A DNA stretch of 64,000 nucleotides from NCBI RefSeq assembly GCF_001267885.1, contig NZ_CP012382.1, positions 7,799,001-7,863,000 on the forward strand, read 5' to 3'. The position numbers were made by a program, and so were the translations under genes. The stretch comes from Streptomyces ambofaciens ATCC 23877 (GTDB taxonomy: Bacteria > Actinomycetota > Actinomycetes > Streptomycetales > Streptomycetaceae). The notes below the pieces were generated by a model, which did not search any database, had not been told where the DNA came from, and worked only from the letters and a program-made list of their open reading frames with translations. Below are positions 1 to 14,200 of this stretch, in pieces (positions within the stretch are counted from its first letter, which is position 1; every line of letters begins with the position of its first letter).

Positions 1-2290
1 CCGACCTCGCCGGAGCGTCGGTCTGGGGCCTGCTGCGTTCCGCGCAGTCCGAACACCCCGGCCGCATCGTCCTGCTGGACCGCGACCCCGCCGGCACCGA
101 CGGCGACGTCTGGCCGAACTGGGCCGTCGCCGACGACGAACCGCAGGTCGCGATACGCGACGGCCGGGCCCGCGCACCCCGTCTCGTCCGCCCGTCCGCC
201 GCCGACGACGGCCTGCCCCTCCCCTCGGGACCCGCCGCCTGGCGACTGGACGTCACCGACGAGGGAACCCTCGACCACCTGGCGATGCTCCCCGCGCCCG
301 ACGCCGACGCCCCGCTGACCGCCGGTCAGGTGCGGGTGGCCGTACGCGCCGCCGGTGTCAACTTCCGCGACGTCCTGATCGCCCTCGGCATGTACCCGGA
401 CCGCGCGCAGATGGGCGCCGAGGCGGCCGGCGTCGTGACCGAGACCGGCCCCGGGGTGCACGACCTCGCCGTGGGCGACCGGGTGTTCGGCTTCTTCACC
501 GGCGGAATCGCCTCCCGCGCGGTCACCGACCGGCGACTGCTGGCCCCCGTGCCCACCGGCTGGACCTTCGCCCAGGCGGCCGCCGTACCGGTCGTGTTCG
601 CCACCGCGTACTACGGGCTGGTGGACGTGGCCCGCGCCCGGCCGGGCGAATCGGTGCTCGTGCACTCCGCCGCGGGCGGTGTCGGCATGGCAGCGGTACA
701 ACTCGGCCGCCACCTCGGCCTGGAGGTGTTCGGCACCGCCAAGCCCAGCAAATGGGGCACCCTGCGCGCCGCCGGCCTCGACGACGCGCACATCGCCTCC
801 TCCCGGGACCTCGCGTTCGAGGAGCGCTTCCGCGCCACGAGCGACGGCCGGGGCGTGGACGTGGTGCTGAACTCACTCGCCGGCGAGTTCGTCGACGCGT
901 CCCTGCGACTCCTCGGCGACGGCGGCCGGTTCGCCGACCTGAGCCGCACCGACCTCCGCGACGCCGCACAGGTCGCGGCCGACCACCCGGGCGTGCGCTA
1001 CCAGGCGTTCAACCCCGCCGAGGCCGGCGCCGACCGGGTACGGGAGATACTCGGCGAGGTTCTCGACCTGTTCCACACCGGCGTACTGGAGCTGCTGCCG
1101 GTCACCGCCTGGGACGTACGGGACGCGGTGTCCGCCTTCCGGCACATCAGCCAGGCGCGGCACGTGGGCAAGAACGTGCTCACGGTCCCGACGCCGCTCG
1201 ACCCCGACGGCACCGTCCTCATCACCGGCGGTACCGGCACGCTCGGCGGCCTGCTCGCCCGGCACCTGGTCACCGAACACGGAGCACGGAACATCCTGCT
1301 GCTCAGCCGTCGGGGCGCGGACGGCCCCGGCGCGACCGAGCTCCTCGCCGACCTGCACGCCATGGGTGCCCGGGCTACGGTCGTGGCCTGCGACGCCGCC
1401 GATCGGGCCGCGCTGGCCGACGTACTGACGGCGATTCCGGACCGGCATCCGCTGACCGGAGTGATACACGCGGCCGGCGTCCTCGACGACGGCGTCTTCG
1501 AGTCGATGACCCCGGAGCGGGTCGAGGCGGTGCTCCGCCCCAAGGTGGACGCCGCCGTCAATCTGCACGACCTCACCCTGGACACCGACCTCGCCCTGTT
1601 CGTGCTCTACTCCTCCGCCTCGGCCACCCTCGGCACCGGCGGCCAGGCCAACTACGCGGCCGCCAACAGCTTCCTCGACGCGCTCGCCTCCTACCGCCGC
1701 GCCCGTGGACTGCCCGCCCAGTCCCTCGGTTGGGGCCTCTGGCAGCAGGCCAGCACCATGACCGGCCACCTCCTCGACGACGCCACCCCGACCGGAGGCC
1801 GGACGGGCGCCACCCTGAGCACCGAGCAGGGCCTGGCACTGTTCGACGTCGCCTCCGCGACACACACCCCGCATCTGCTGCCCATCCCCCTCGACCTCGC
1901 CCGAGGCGGGGAGGTCCCCGCACTGCTGCGCGGCCTGATCCGCCCGGCCGGCCGACGCGCGGCCGGCCGACGCGCGGCCGGCCGGAACGAGGAGACCCAC
2001 AACGTCCTCGCCACCCGGCTGCTCGGGCTGTCCGCCGCCGACCGGCGCGACCTCGTACTGGACCTCGTCCGAGGCAACGCCGCGACCGTGCTGGGCCACG
2101 CCCGGGCCGATGCCGTCGGCGCCCGCCAGGCCTTCCGCGACCTCGGCTTCGACTCGCTCACCGCGGTCGAACTCCGTAACCGGCTCAACACCGCGACCGG
2201 GCTCCGCCTCCCCGCCACCCTCGTCTTCGACCATCCGACCCCGACCGTGCTCGCCGAACACCTCAGCACCCGCCTGGGCGGCGAGCCCGC
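1..2290 (+). other. PKS module 1 (partial): KR structural part, ER, KR, ACP
   Basis: The first ~260 bases encode the KR structural subdomain ([15 protein letters not shown]). The ER follows at about 270-1180, with the [15 protein letters not shown] signature and the NADPH site [13 protein letters not shown]. The catalytic KR (about 1205-1740) has TGGTGTLGG and an intact Ser-Tyr-Asn set in [19 protein letters not shown]. Its LDD motif ([10 protein letters not shown]) marks a B-type KR. The ACP is at about 2040-2265. ER insertion inside the KR region implies a fully reducing module, with DH, AT and KS upstream of the window (inference). Confidence 0.9.
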
Positions 2291-5200
2291 CCCCACCCCG
2301 GCCGCGCCCCCGACGACCGCCGCCGCGCCCGGCGAACCCATCGCGATCGTCGGCATGGCCTGCCGGCTCCCCGGCGGAGTCGCCTCGCCGGCCGATCTGT
2401 GGCCGCTGGTCAGCGAGGGCATGGACGCGACCTCCGGCTTCCCGGCCGACCGGGGCTGGCCGCTGGACATCGTCGGCGCCGAGGCGGCGCGCGGCGGATT
2501 CCTGGACGAGGCCACGGACTTCGACGCCGCCCTGTTCGGGATCTCGCCGCGCGAGGCCCTCGCCATGGATCCCCAGCAGCGGCTGCTGCTCGAAACCGCC
2601 TGGGAGGCGTTCGAGTCCGCCGGTATCGCCACCTCGGACGCCCACGGCTCCTCCACCGGCGTGTTCATCGGTGCCGCGCACGCGCAGTACGGCTACGGCA
2701 TGCGACTGCCGGACAACGCGCTCGGCCATCTGATGACCGGCACCACGACCAGCGTGGCGTCCGGCCGGCTGGCGTACACCTTCGGCCTCGAGGGACCGGC
2801 CGTCACCGTCGACACCGCGTGCTCCTCGTCGCTGGTGGCACTGCACCTCGCCGTGCAGGCACTGCGCAACGGCGAGTGCGCGATGGCGCTCGCCGGCGGC
2901 GTGACCGTCCTCGCGACCCCGGGCGTGATCACCGAGTTCGACCGCCAGCGCGGCCTGGCCTCGGACGGACGCTGCAAGGCGTTCTCCGCCGCCGCGGACG
3001 GCACCGGTATGTCCGAGGGCGTCGGCCTGCTGCTGGTGGAGCGGTTGTCGGACGCGGAGCGGCTCGGCCACGAGGTACTGGCCGTGGTGCGGGGGAGCGC
3101 GGTCAACCAGGACGGCGCCTCCAACGGTCTCACGGCGCCGAACGGCCCCTCCCAGGAGCGGGTGATCCGTCAGGCGCTGGCGAACGCGCGGCTCGCGGCG
3201 TCGGAGGTCGACGCGGTCGAGGCGCACGGTACCGGCACCCGGCTCGGCGACCCGATCGAGGCGCAGGCGCTGCTGGCGACGTACGGACAGGGCCGGGACG
3301 AGGACCGTCCGCTGTGGCTGGGGTCGGTGAAGTCCAACATCGGACACACCCAGGCCGCCGCCGGCGTCGCGGGCGTCATCAAGATGGTGCTGGCGATGCG
3401 GAACGGGGTGTTGCCGCCCACGCTCCTGCACGCGGACGAGCCCACCCCGCACGTCGACTGGTCGGCCGGTGCGGTTGAACTGCTCACCGAGGCACGCCCC
3501 TGGCCGCTGTCCGACCGGCCCCACCGGGCCGGAGTGTCGTCGTTCGGCATCAGCGGCACCAACGCCCACGTCATCCTCGAAGCGGCGGGGCCCGCCCACT
3601 CCCACGCCACGCCCACGATCCCGTCCACGCCCGGCCCGGTCGGCTGGCTGGTCTCCGCGCATACCCCCGAGGGCCTGCGCGCCCAGGCGGAACGACTGGC
3701 GACCACCCTCTCCGCGGCGCGGGCCGAAGCGCACGACGTGGCCTGGTCGCTGGCCACCACCAGGACCGCGCTGGACCACCGGGCGGCGGTCGTCGGCGAA
3801 GGCCACGGCGAGCTGGTCGCGGGGCTGACCGCGTTGGCCTGCGGCGAACCCGCCGCGAACGTGGTCTCGGGCGCGGTCGCCGAGGGGCGCACGGCGTTCC
3901 TCTTCACCGGCCAGGGTGCGCAACGGGCCGGTATGGGGCGAGGGCTGTACGAGGCGTACCCGGTGTTCGCCGAGGCGTTCGACACGGTCTGCGCGGAACT
4001 GGACCGGAGGCTGGAACGCCCGGTGCGCGAGGCGGTCTTCGACGGCGTCGACCTCGATCGGACGGTCTGGACGCAGGCCGGGCTGTTCGCGGTCGAGGTC
4101 GCGGTGTTCCGGCTGCTGGAGTCCTGGGGTGTGGTCCCCGACGTACTGCTGGGGCACTCGATCGGTGAGATCGCCGCCGCCCACTGCGCGGGGGTGTTCT
4201 CGCTCGCCGACGCGTGTGCGCTCGTCGCCGCACGAGGCCGGCTGATGCAGGCGCTGCCCGCCGGCGGGGCGATGCTGGCGGTACGGGCGACCGAGGCGGA
4301 GGTGGTCGAGGACGTGCGGGGCCGACTGGACGTCGCCGCGGTGAACGGACCCTCGTCGGTGGTGGTCTCCGGTGACGCCGGGACGATCGACGAGTTCGCC
4401 GCGAAGTGGCGGGGAGAGGGGCGCAGAACCAGCCGGTTGACGGTGTCGCACGCCTTCCACTCGGCGTTGATGGAGCCCATGCTGGCGGACTTCGCCTCGG
4501 TCGCGGAGTCGGTGAGCTACTGCGCACCCCGCATCCCCCTGGTCGCCGCGACGGCGGGCGCGCAGCCGGCCACCCCCGAGTACTGGGTGCGCCAGGTACG
4601 CGAGACCGTCCGGTTCGCCGACGCCGTGACGGAGGTGACCGAACGCGGCGTCACCCGTTTCGTGGAGGTCGGCCCCGACGGCGTGCTCTGCGGAATGGCG
4701 CAGCAGACCGCCGCCGACGCCGTGTTCGCGCCGGTACTGCGCCGTGACCGGGACGAGCACGAGACCGCCCTGGCCGCGCTCGGTCGGCTGTGGGCCGCCG
4801 GCGCGGAGATCCACTGGCCGGCGGTGTTGCCCGCCGGCCGCCGGGTCGCGTTGCCGACGTACGCCTTCCAGCGGGAGCGGTACTGGCCGGAGCCGTCGAC
4901 GGTGGCCGACCCGGCCGCCCCCGCCGACGCGGACGAGGCCCGGTTCTGGGCGGCCGTCGACCGCGCGGATCTGACCGAACTCGCCGACACCATCGGCCTG
5001 CCCGACGCCTCCGCCCCTCTGGACGCCCTGGTCCCCGCGCTCTCCCGGTGGCGGCGCTCCCGCCGCCAGGAGTCGGTGATCGGCTCCTGGCGCTACCGCG
5101 TCACCTGGACCCCGCTCCAGCACCTCACCAGCACGCCCGCCACCCTGTCCGGCACCTGGCTGGTCGCGGCCGCCCCGGCCGACGCCGAACCGGCCGCCCG

Positions 5201-8200
5201 TCTCGCCGAGGCACTCCGCGCGGCCGGAGCCGAGGTCGCCCCACTGGACCGCGAGGCCGACCGGCAGGGCGCCCACGCGTCCGCCACCGTCGCCGGAGTC
5301 GTCGCGCTGGCCCCGTCCAGCGACGCCGTCACCGAGTCGGTGGCGCTCCTTCGCCAGTTGGACGACGCGGAGCTGGACGCACCGGTGTGGATGCTCACCA
5401 GCGGGGCGGTGTCGATAGGCCGCTCCGATCCGCTGCGCGAGGTGGCCCAGGCGCAGGCCTGGGGACTCGGGCGGGTGGCGGCGCTGGAACAGCCGCGCCG
5501 CTGGGGCGGGCTGATCGACCTCCCGGCCGAGTTCGACGCCCGCGCCGCCCGCCTCCTGATATCCGTACTGGCCGGTGGCACGGGTGAGGACCAGGTCGCC
5601 GTACGTTCCTCCGGCGCGTACGGCCGCCGACTGGTCCGCGCCGCCGCCGGCGAACCGACCGGCACCCCGTACACGCCCTCCGGGACCGTCCTCGTCACCG
5701 GCGGCACCGGAGCCCTCGGCAAGCGGGTGGCCCGTTGGCTGGCCGAACGAGGAGCACCGCGCCTGGTGCTCCTGGGACGTCGGGGCGCCGACGCGCCGGG
5801 CACCACCGAGCTGGCCGCCGAACTGGCCGCTCACGGCTGCGAGGCGACCGTCGTTGCCTGCGACGTCACCGACCGCACGGCGCTGGCGGCCGTCCTGGAC
5901 GCGATCCCCGAAGAGCACCCCCTGACCGGCGTCGTGCACGCGGCCGGCTTCGGACAGGCCGTACCCCTCGCCGACACCGACGAAGCCGAGATCACCCGCG
6001 TCCTGGACGGCAAGGTGACGGGCGCGGCTCATCTCGACGAGCTGACCCGTGAGACCGATCTGGACCTGTTCGTGGTCTTCTCCTCGATCGCGGCGACCTG
6101 GGGCAGCGGCGGGCAGGGCGTCTACGCGGCCGCCAACGCCCACCTCGACGCGCTCGTCGAGCAGCGGCGGGCGCACGGACGCAGCGGTACCTCCGTGGCC
6201 TGGGGACCCTGGGAGGGCGAAGGGATGGCCGCGCAGGGCGGGGCCGAGGAGTACCTGTACCGCCACGGCCTGGTCGCCATGGCACCGGACCTCGCCCTGC
6301 GCGCGCTGGAACGCGCGGTGGAACTCGACGAGAGCTGTGTGACCGTCGCCGACGTGGACTGGGAGCGGTTCGCCCCGGCCTTCACCTCCGGCCGGGACAG
6401 CGCTCTGCTCACCGAACTGACGGACGCAGCACAGGCGTTGGCACCGGCGACCGACGCCGCCGAGCGCGGCTCGACCTTCCGCGACGAACTGGTCGCGGCC
6501 CCCGAGAGCCGCCGCCACGGCATGCTGCTCGACCTGATCCGGGCCCGCGCGGCCGTCTCGCTCGGGCACGCCTCCGCGGAGGCGATCGACCCGGACCGGT
6601 CCTTCCGCGACGCCGGCTTCGACTCGCTCACGGCCATCGAGCTGCGCAACCTGCTCGGCGCGGACACCGGGCTGACCCTGCCCGCCACCCTGGTCTTCGA
6701 CCACCCAAGCCCCACCGCACTGGCCGAGCACCTGTCCGCCGGACTCCTGGAGCGAACCGGCACGGACGCCGGCCCCACCGCCGTCGGCGCCGTCGACGAA
6801 CCGATCGCGATCGTCGGGATGAGCGCCCGTTACCCGGGCGGGGTGCGCAACGCCGAGCAGCTGTGGGAGCTGGTCGCGCACGGTGCCGACGGCACCGCCG
6901 AGTTCCCGGCCGACCGCGAGTGGCCGAGCGACGTCGTGGCCGGAGCGGCCGCACGGGGCGGATTCGTGGACGGGGCGACGGAGTTCGACGCCGGTCTGTT
7001 CGGAATCAGCCCACGTGAGGCGCTCGCGATGGACCCCCAGCAGCGGCTGCTGCTCGAAGCCTCCTGGGAAGCGTTCGAGTCCGCCGGGCTGAATCCGCGC
7101 TCGCTGCGCGGCCGACCGGTCGGCGTCTTCGCCGGTGCTTCTTCCTCGGGGTACGGAGGCGCGGGCGACGACCTCGAAGGCGCCGGCGGGTACCTGCTGG
7201 CCGGCACCGCCAACAGCGTGATCTCCGGCCGGGTGGCGTACACCTTCGGTCTGGAGGGACCGGCGGTCACCGTCGACACCGCGTGCTCCTCGTCGCTGGT
7301 GGCGCTGCACTGGGCGGCGCAGGCGTTGCGCAACGGCGAGTGCGAGCTGGCGTTGGCCGGCGGTGTGACGGTCATGGTGTCGCCGGCGGCGTTCGCCGAG
7401 TTCGACCGGCAGGACGGACTGGCCTCCGACGGGCGCTGCAAGTCGTTCGCGGGCGGTGCGGACGGCACCGGCTGGGGCGAGGGCGTGGGTGTCCTGGTGC
7501 TGGAGCGACTCTCCGACGCTCGCCGCAACGGCCACGAGATCCTCGCGGTGGTGCGCGGCAGCGCGGTCAACCAGGACGGCGCGTCCAACGGACTGACCGC
7601 GCCCAACGGCCCGTCCCAGCAGCGGGTCATCCGCCAGGCGCTGGCCACCGCGGGCCTGGCTCCGGGCGAGGTCGACGTCGTCGAGGCACACGGCACCGGA
7701 ACCCGCCTGGGCGATCCCATCGAGGCACAGGCCCTGTTGGCGACGTACGGACAGGGCCGGGACGAGGACCGCCCGCTCTGGCTGGGCTCGGTCAAGTCCA
7801 ACATCGGCCACACCCAGGCGGCCTCGGGGGTGGCGGGCGTGATCAAGATGGTCATGGCCATGCGACACGGCGTACTCCCCGCGACCCTCCACGTGGACGA
7901 GCCGACCCCGCACGTCGACTGGTCCACCGGCGCGGTGAAGCTGCTCACCGACGCCCGACCCTGGACCGTCACCGACCGTCCGCGCCGGGCCGGGGTGTCG
8001 TCGTTCGGCATCAGCGGCACCAACGCGCACATCCTGCTGGAGAGCGCGCCGTCGTCCGACGACGAAGCGTCCGTACCCGCGCGTGCCCCGCGCCCACTGG
8101 GCTGGACGCTGTCCGCCAAGACCGCCGACGGTCTACGGGCCCAGGCCGCGCGACTGCGCGGGCTGGTGGCCGAGCGCCACATCGACCCGTACGACGTGGC

Positions 8201-11200
8201 CTGGTCGCTGGCCACCACCCGGGCGGCCCTGGATCACCGAGCGGTGGTCGTCGGCACCGACCGGGACGAACTCCTCGCCGGCCTCGCCGCGCTGGCCCGA
8301 GGCGGGACCGCCGCCCACACGCTGTCGGCGGAGGCGACGCGGGGGCGTACCGCGTTCCTGTTCACCGGCCAGGGGGCGCAGCGCGCGGGCATGGGACGTG
8401 GACTGTACGAGACCTTCCCGGTGTACGCGGACGCGTTCGACGCGGTCTGCGCCGAACTGGAACCGCACCTGGAGCACCCGGTGCGGGACGTGGTGTTCGA
8501 CGGCACCGGCCTGGACCGGACGGTGTGGGCGCAGGCCGGGCTGTTCGCCGTGGAGGTCGCGGTGTTCCGGCTGCTGGAGTCCTGGGGCGTGGTCCCGGAC
8601 GTGCTGCTCGGCCACTCGGTCGGCGAGCTGGCCGCGGCGCACTGCGCCGGGGTGTTCTCGCTGCCGGACGCGTGTCGGCTCGTGGCGGCACGCGGGCGGT
8701 TGATGCAGGCGCTGCCCGTCGGCGGGGCGATGCTCGCGGTGGAGGCGACCGAGGCCGAGGTCGTCGAGGTGATCGAGGGCCGGTTGGACGTCGCGGCGGT
8801 GAACGGCCCGTCGTCGGTGGTGGTGTCCGGCGCGGCCGAGACGGTCGAGGAGTTCGCCGCCCTCTGGCGCGACCAGGGGCGTCGTACGCGCCGGCTGACC
8901 GTGTCGCACGCGTTCCACTCGGTGCTGATGGAGCCGATGCTCACCGAGTTCGCCGCCGTGCTGGAGAAGACGGCCTTCGCCGAGCCCCGCATCCCCGTCG
9001 TGTCCGACCTGACCGGCCGGCCGGCCGAGCCCGGCCTCCTGTCCAGCCCGGACTACTGGGTACGACAGGTCCGCGAAGCCGTCCGGTTCGCCGACGGGGT
9101 CGAGTGGTTGCGGCGCGAGGGCGTGACCCGCCTGGTGGAGCTGGGCCCGGACGGGGTGCTGTGCGGGATGGCTCGACAGGCCGGCATCGACGCCGTGTGC
9201 GCCCCGGTCCTGCGAGCCGACCGGGACGACACCGTCACCGCGCTGCTCGCCCTGGCCCAGCTGTGGACCGACGGCGCGGACGCCGACTGGTCGACGACGG
9301 CACCCGGCGGTCGCCGGGTCGCCCTGCCCACCTACCCGTTCCAGCGCGACAGGTACTGGCCGCGTGCCACCGCCGCGGTCACGCGCCCGGCAGCCCATGC
9401 GACGGACTCCCGCTTCTGGGATGCGGTCGAGCACGAGGACATCGACGCGCTCGCCGACCTCCTGGACGACCCCCGGACTCTGGACCTGCTCGGAGCCGCG
9501 CTGCCGATGCTCTCCTCGTGGCGGCGGCAGCGGCGCAAGGAGTCCGCGATCGACTCATGGCGCTACCTCGCGACCTGGCGCCCGGTCGCCGACCTGCCCG
9601 CGCACCCGGCCCTGACCGGCCGCTGGCTGGTGGTCGTCCCGGAGTCCCAGCCGACCCCCGCCCCCGCCCGAGAGGTGTCCTCCGCACTGGTCGGCGCGGG
9701 CGCCGAGGCCGTGCGGCTCGTCCCCACCAGCTCGGACCGGGCGGCGCTCGCCGCCCGACTCGCCGCGGTGGGCCCGGTGAGCGGGGTGGTCTCACTCGCG
9801 GCCTGGGCGGACGACGAGACCCCGCGCCCCGGTCCGTCCGCCGGCCTTCGGCTGACCCTGAGCCTGCTCCAGGCGCTCGGCGACGCCGGGATCGACGCCC
9901 CCCTGTGGGCGTTGACCAGCGGCGCCGTCTCGGTCGGGCGGTCGGACGCGTCGCCCGCCGCGGTGTCGGCGCAGATCTGGGGACTCGGTCGGGTCGCGGC
10001 TCTGGAACAGCCGGACCGTTGGGGCGGGCTCCTCGACATCCCGTCCGTCCTGGACGCCAGAGCCGGAGCACGCCTCGCCGCCGTCCTCGGTGGCGACACC
10101 GGTGAGGACCAGGTGGCGGTACGCGCGGCCGGCGTGTACGGCCGTCGCCTGGTGCGCGCCGAGTCGGCCGGCAGCACCCCGTGGTCGCCGTCGCGGCCCG
10201 GTGCCGTGCTGGTGACCGGTGGCACCGGAGCGCTCGGCGCGGTGGTCGCCCGCTGGCTCGCCGACCGGGGCGTACCCCACGTCGTGCTGATGGGCCGACG
10301 GGGTACGCGGGCTCCGGGGGTGACCGGACTGGTCGGCGAACTGGCCGACGTCGGTACCCGTGTCACGGTCGAGACCGGCGACGTCACCGACCGCGTGGCG
10401 CTGGCCGGTGCACTGGAGCGGCTCCCGGCCGAGCACCCGCTGATCGGTGTGGTGCATGCCGCCGGGGTCCTGGACGACGGCACGCTCGACGCGCTCACCC
10501 CGGAACGCTTCGAGACGGTACTGGCCGCGAAGGTGTCCGGACTGGTCGCACTGGACGAGGTGACCGGGGGAGCGGAGCTGGAGTTCTTCGTGGCGTTCTC
10601 CTCGCTGGCCGGAACGGTGGGCAGTGCGGGACAGGGCAACTACGCCGCCGCCAACGCCTTCGTCGACGCGTGGATGCAGGGCCGCCGGGCCCGCGGGCTG
10701 CCCGGGGTCTCGATCGCCTGGGGCCCCTGGGCGCAGGACGGTATGGCGGCCGACGACCAGGCGGTCGCCGACCGGCTGCGGCGCGGTGGCCTGTCACCAC
10801 TGGACCCGGAACTGGCCGTCGCGGCGTTGGCGGGGGCTCTGGTGCCCGGTGACCAGGACCCGGTCATCGCCGACATCGACTGGTCGCAGTTCGCGGCCGG
10901 GCTGACCGGCGCGCGCGCCAGCGCGTTGCTGACGGAACTGCCCGAAGCGGCGTCCGCCCGTACCCCGGCCACCGAGGCCGACCCGGCCACGGAGTTCCGG
11001 GCGGAGCTGACGGCGGCACCGGCGGCGCGGCGCGGCGCGATGCTGCTGGCGGCGGTCCGCTCGTGGGCGGCGACGGTACTGGGGCACGGCTCGGCGGAGG
11101 CGGTCGGTGCCGGCCAGGCGTTCCGGGACCTCGGCTTCGACTCGCTGGCGGCCGTGGAGTTCCGGAACCTGGCCGGCGTACGGACCGGGCTGCGGTTGCC

Positions 11201-14200
11201 CGCCTCCCTGGTCTTCGACCGGCCGACCCCGGCGGAGTTGGCGCGGTACCTGGGTGAGGAACTGTTCGGCGGCGAACCGGTGCCGGCACCGGCCGTCGTG
11301 GCCGCGACGCGAGCCGTCACCGCGGCGGACGAGCCGTTGGCGCTGGTCGGGATGGCGTGCCGGCTGCCCGGCGGTGTCGGTTCCCCCGACGAACTGTGGG
11401 ACCTGCTCATCGGCGGGGTGGACGCCATGACGACGTTCCCCACCGACCGAGGCTGGGATCTCACCGCGCTCCCGGATTCCCCCACGCTGCGCGGCGGCTT
11501 CGTCGACGGCGTCGCGGAGTTCGACGCGGGGCTGTTCGGGATCAGCCCGCGCGAGGCGTTGGCGATGGACCCCCAGCAGCGGCTGCTCCTCGAGACGGTG
11601 TGGGAGACCTTCGAATCCGCCGGAGTGGACCCGCGCGCGGTACGCGGTCGTTCCGTCGGGATGTTCGTCGGCACCAACGGACAGGACTACCCGGTGGTGT
11701 TGGCCGGATCCGCCGACGAGGGCCTGGACGCCCACGCGGCCACCGGTAACGCGGCGGCGGTGCTGTCCGGCCGGGTCTCGTACGCCTTCGGCCTGGAAGG
11801 GCCGGCGGTCACCGTCGACACGGCGTGTTCGTCGTCGCTGGTGGCCCTTCACCTGGCCGCGCAGGCGCTGCGGCGCGGCGAGTGCGATCTGGCACTCGCC
11901 GGCGGTGTGTCGGTGATGTCCACCGAGGCGGCGTTCACCGAGTTCGCCCGGCAGGGCGGCCTGGCCGACGACGGCCGCTGCAAGGCCTTCTCGGCCGACG
12001 CCGACGGCACGGGCTGGGGCGAGGGCGTCGGCGTCCTGCTGGTGGAGCGGCTGGCGGACGCCCGCCGCAACGGGCACCGGGTCCTCGCGCTGGTACGGGG
12101 CAGCGCGGTCAACCAGGACGGCGCCTCCAACGGTCTGACGGCACCCAACGGCCCGTCCCAGCAGCGAGTCATCCGGCAGGCACTGGCGGACGCCCGGCTG
12201 TCGCCGTCGGAGGTCGACGCGGTCGAGGCACACGGTACGGGCACCAGACTCGGCGACCCGATCGAGGCGCAGGCGCTGCTGGCGACCTACGGCCAGGACC
12301 GGGACGCCGACCGGCCGCTGTGGCTCGGTTCGATCAAGTCGAACCTGGGCCACACCCAGGCGGCCGCCGGTGTCGCGGGCGTGATCAAGATGGTGCTGGC
12401 GCTGCGACACGGCACGCTGCCGCCGACGCTGCACGCCGACGAGCCCACGGAGCAGGTGGACTGGTCGGCCGGCGCGGTGGAGCTCCTGACTCGGGCACGA
12501 CCGTGGCCCGAGGCGGACCGTCCGCGCCGGGCGGGCGTCTCCTCGTTCGGCATCAGCGGTACCAACGCCCACGTCATCCTGGAGGCCGAACCGGTCCCGG
12601 CGGACGAGGCGGCCCCGACCGATCGCCCGGGCGACGGGACGACACCGCCCTGGCTGGTGTCCGGCCGGTCCGCCACCGCGCTCGCCGCGCAGGCGGGGAG
12701 GTTGCACGAAGTCCTGTCCGCGCGGCCGGAGGTGGCCCCGGCGGACGTCGCCAGGTCTCTGCTGTCCCGAGCCGACCTCGAGCACCGTGCGGTGGTCATG
12801 GGCACCGGCTACGACGACCTGATGGCCGGCCTCGCCGCACTGGCCACCGGTGAACCGGCCGCCGGCCTGATCTCGGAGACGACCGGCGAGGGCCGCACGG
12901 CGTTCCTGTTCACCGGGCAGGGCGCGCAGCGGGCCGGTATGGGACGGGAGTTGTACGAGGCCTTCCCGGCCTACGCCGACGCCTTCGACGCGGTCTGTGC
13001 CGAGCTGGACCTGAAGCACGAACGCCCGCTGCGGGACGTGGTGTTCGACGGCGACGGACTGGACCGGACGGTGTGGGCCCAAGCCGGCCTGTTCGCCGTC
13101 GAGGTGGCGGTCTTCCGGCTGCTGGAGTCCTTCGGCGTGGTCCCCGACGTCCTGCTCGGCCACTCGATCGGGGAGATCGCCGCCGCTCACTGCGCGGGTG
13201 TCCTCTCGCTCGCGGACGCCTGCGAGCTCGTGGCGCAACGCGGCCGGTTGATGCAGGCACTGCCCGCCGGCGGCGCGATGCTCGCGGTCGAGGCGACCGA
13301 GGCCGAGATCCTCGACGCCGTGCGGAGCCGGCTGGACATCGCCGCGGTGAACGGCCCGTCCTCGCTCGTGGTCTCCGGTGTGACCGAGGTGGTCGAGGAG
13401 TTCGCGGCGCGGTGGTCGGCGGAGGGCCGCAGGACCAGCCGTCTCACGGTGTCGCACGCCTTCCACTCGGCCCTGATGGAGCCGATGCTGGCCGGGTTCG
13501 CGGAGGTCGTGGAGACGATGACCTTCGCCGAGCCCCGCGTCCCCGTGATCCCCGCGGCGGCCGGCGCGGACCTGACCACACCCGACTACTGGGTGAGGCA
13601 GGTACGCGAGACCGTCCGATTCGGCGACGGAGTGCGGCAGTTGACCGAACAGGGCGTCACCCGCTTCGTGGAACTGGGCCCGGACGGCGTGCTGTGCGCG
13701 ATGGCGCGCGGGGCCGGCGTGACCGGCGCCTTCGCCCCGGTCCTGCGGCGGGACCGCGACGAGGTGCGTACGGTGTGGGAGGCGCTCGGCCGGATCTGGG
13801 CTGTGGGGGTCGACGTCGACTGGACGGCGGCGGTGCCCCCGCACGGCCGACGGATCGCACTGCCCACGTACGCGTTCCAGCGCGACCGGTACTGGCCGGA
13901 GCCGGCGACCGCGGCACCGGCACCGGCTCAGGCCCCGGTGGAGTCCCGGTTCTGGGCGGCGGTGGAACGCGAGGACGTGACCGAGGTCGCGAGCACCCTG
14001 CGGTTGGCCGCACGACCGGACGCGCTGGCGGAGGTTCTGCCGGCACTGTCGTCATGGCGTCGGCAGTCACGGCAGTACGCGGCGGTCGACGGCTGGCGCT
14101 ACCGGGTGGAGTGGACACCGGTCGCGGTACCGGACGCCCCCCTGGACGGCACGTGGCTCCTGGTCACCGAGGCGGGCGACGAGTACGGCGTCGGCGTCGG

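Noticed and set aside
873..8030. A 2385-codon open frame antisense to the PKS, and a 1016-codon one at 10794-13844
   Set aside because: They are shadows created by the G/C third-position bias and repeated modules of the PKS; their products are low-complexity Arg/Gly/Val-rich sequence without any domain, and the sense strand is unequivocal.
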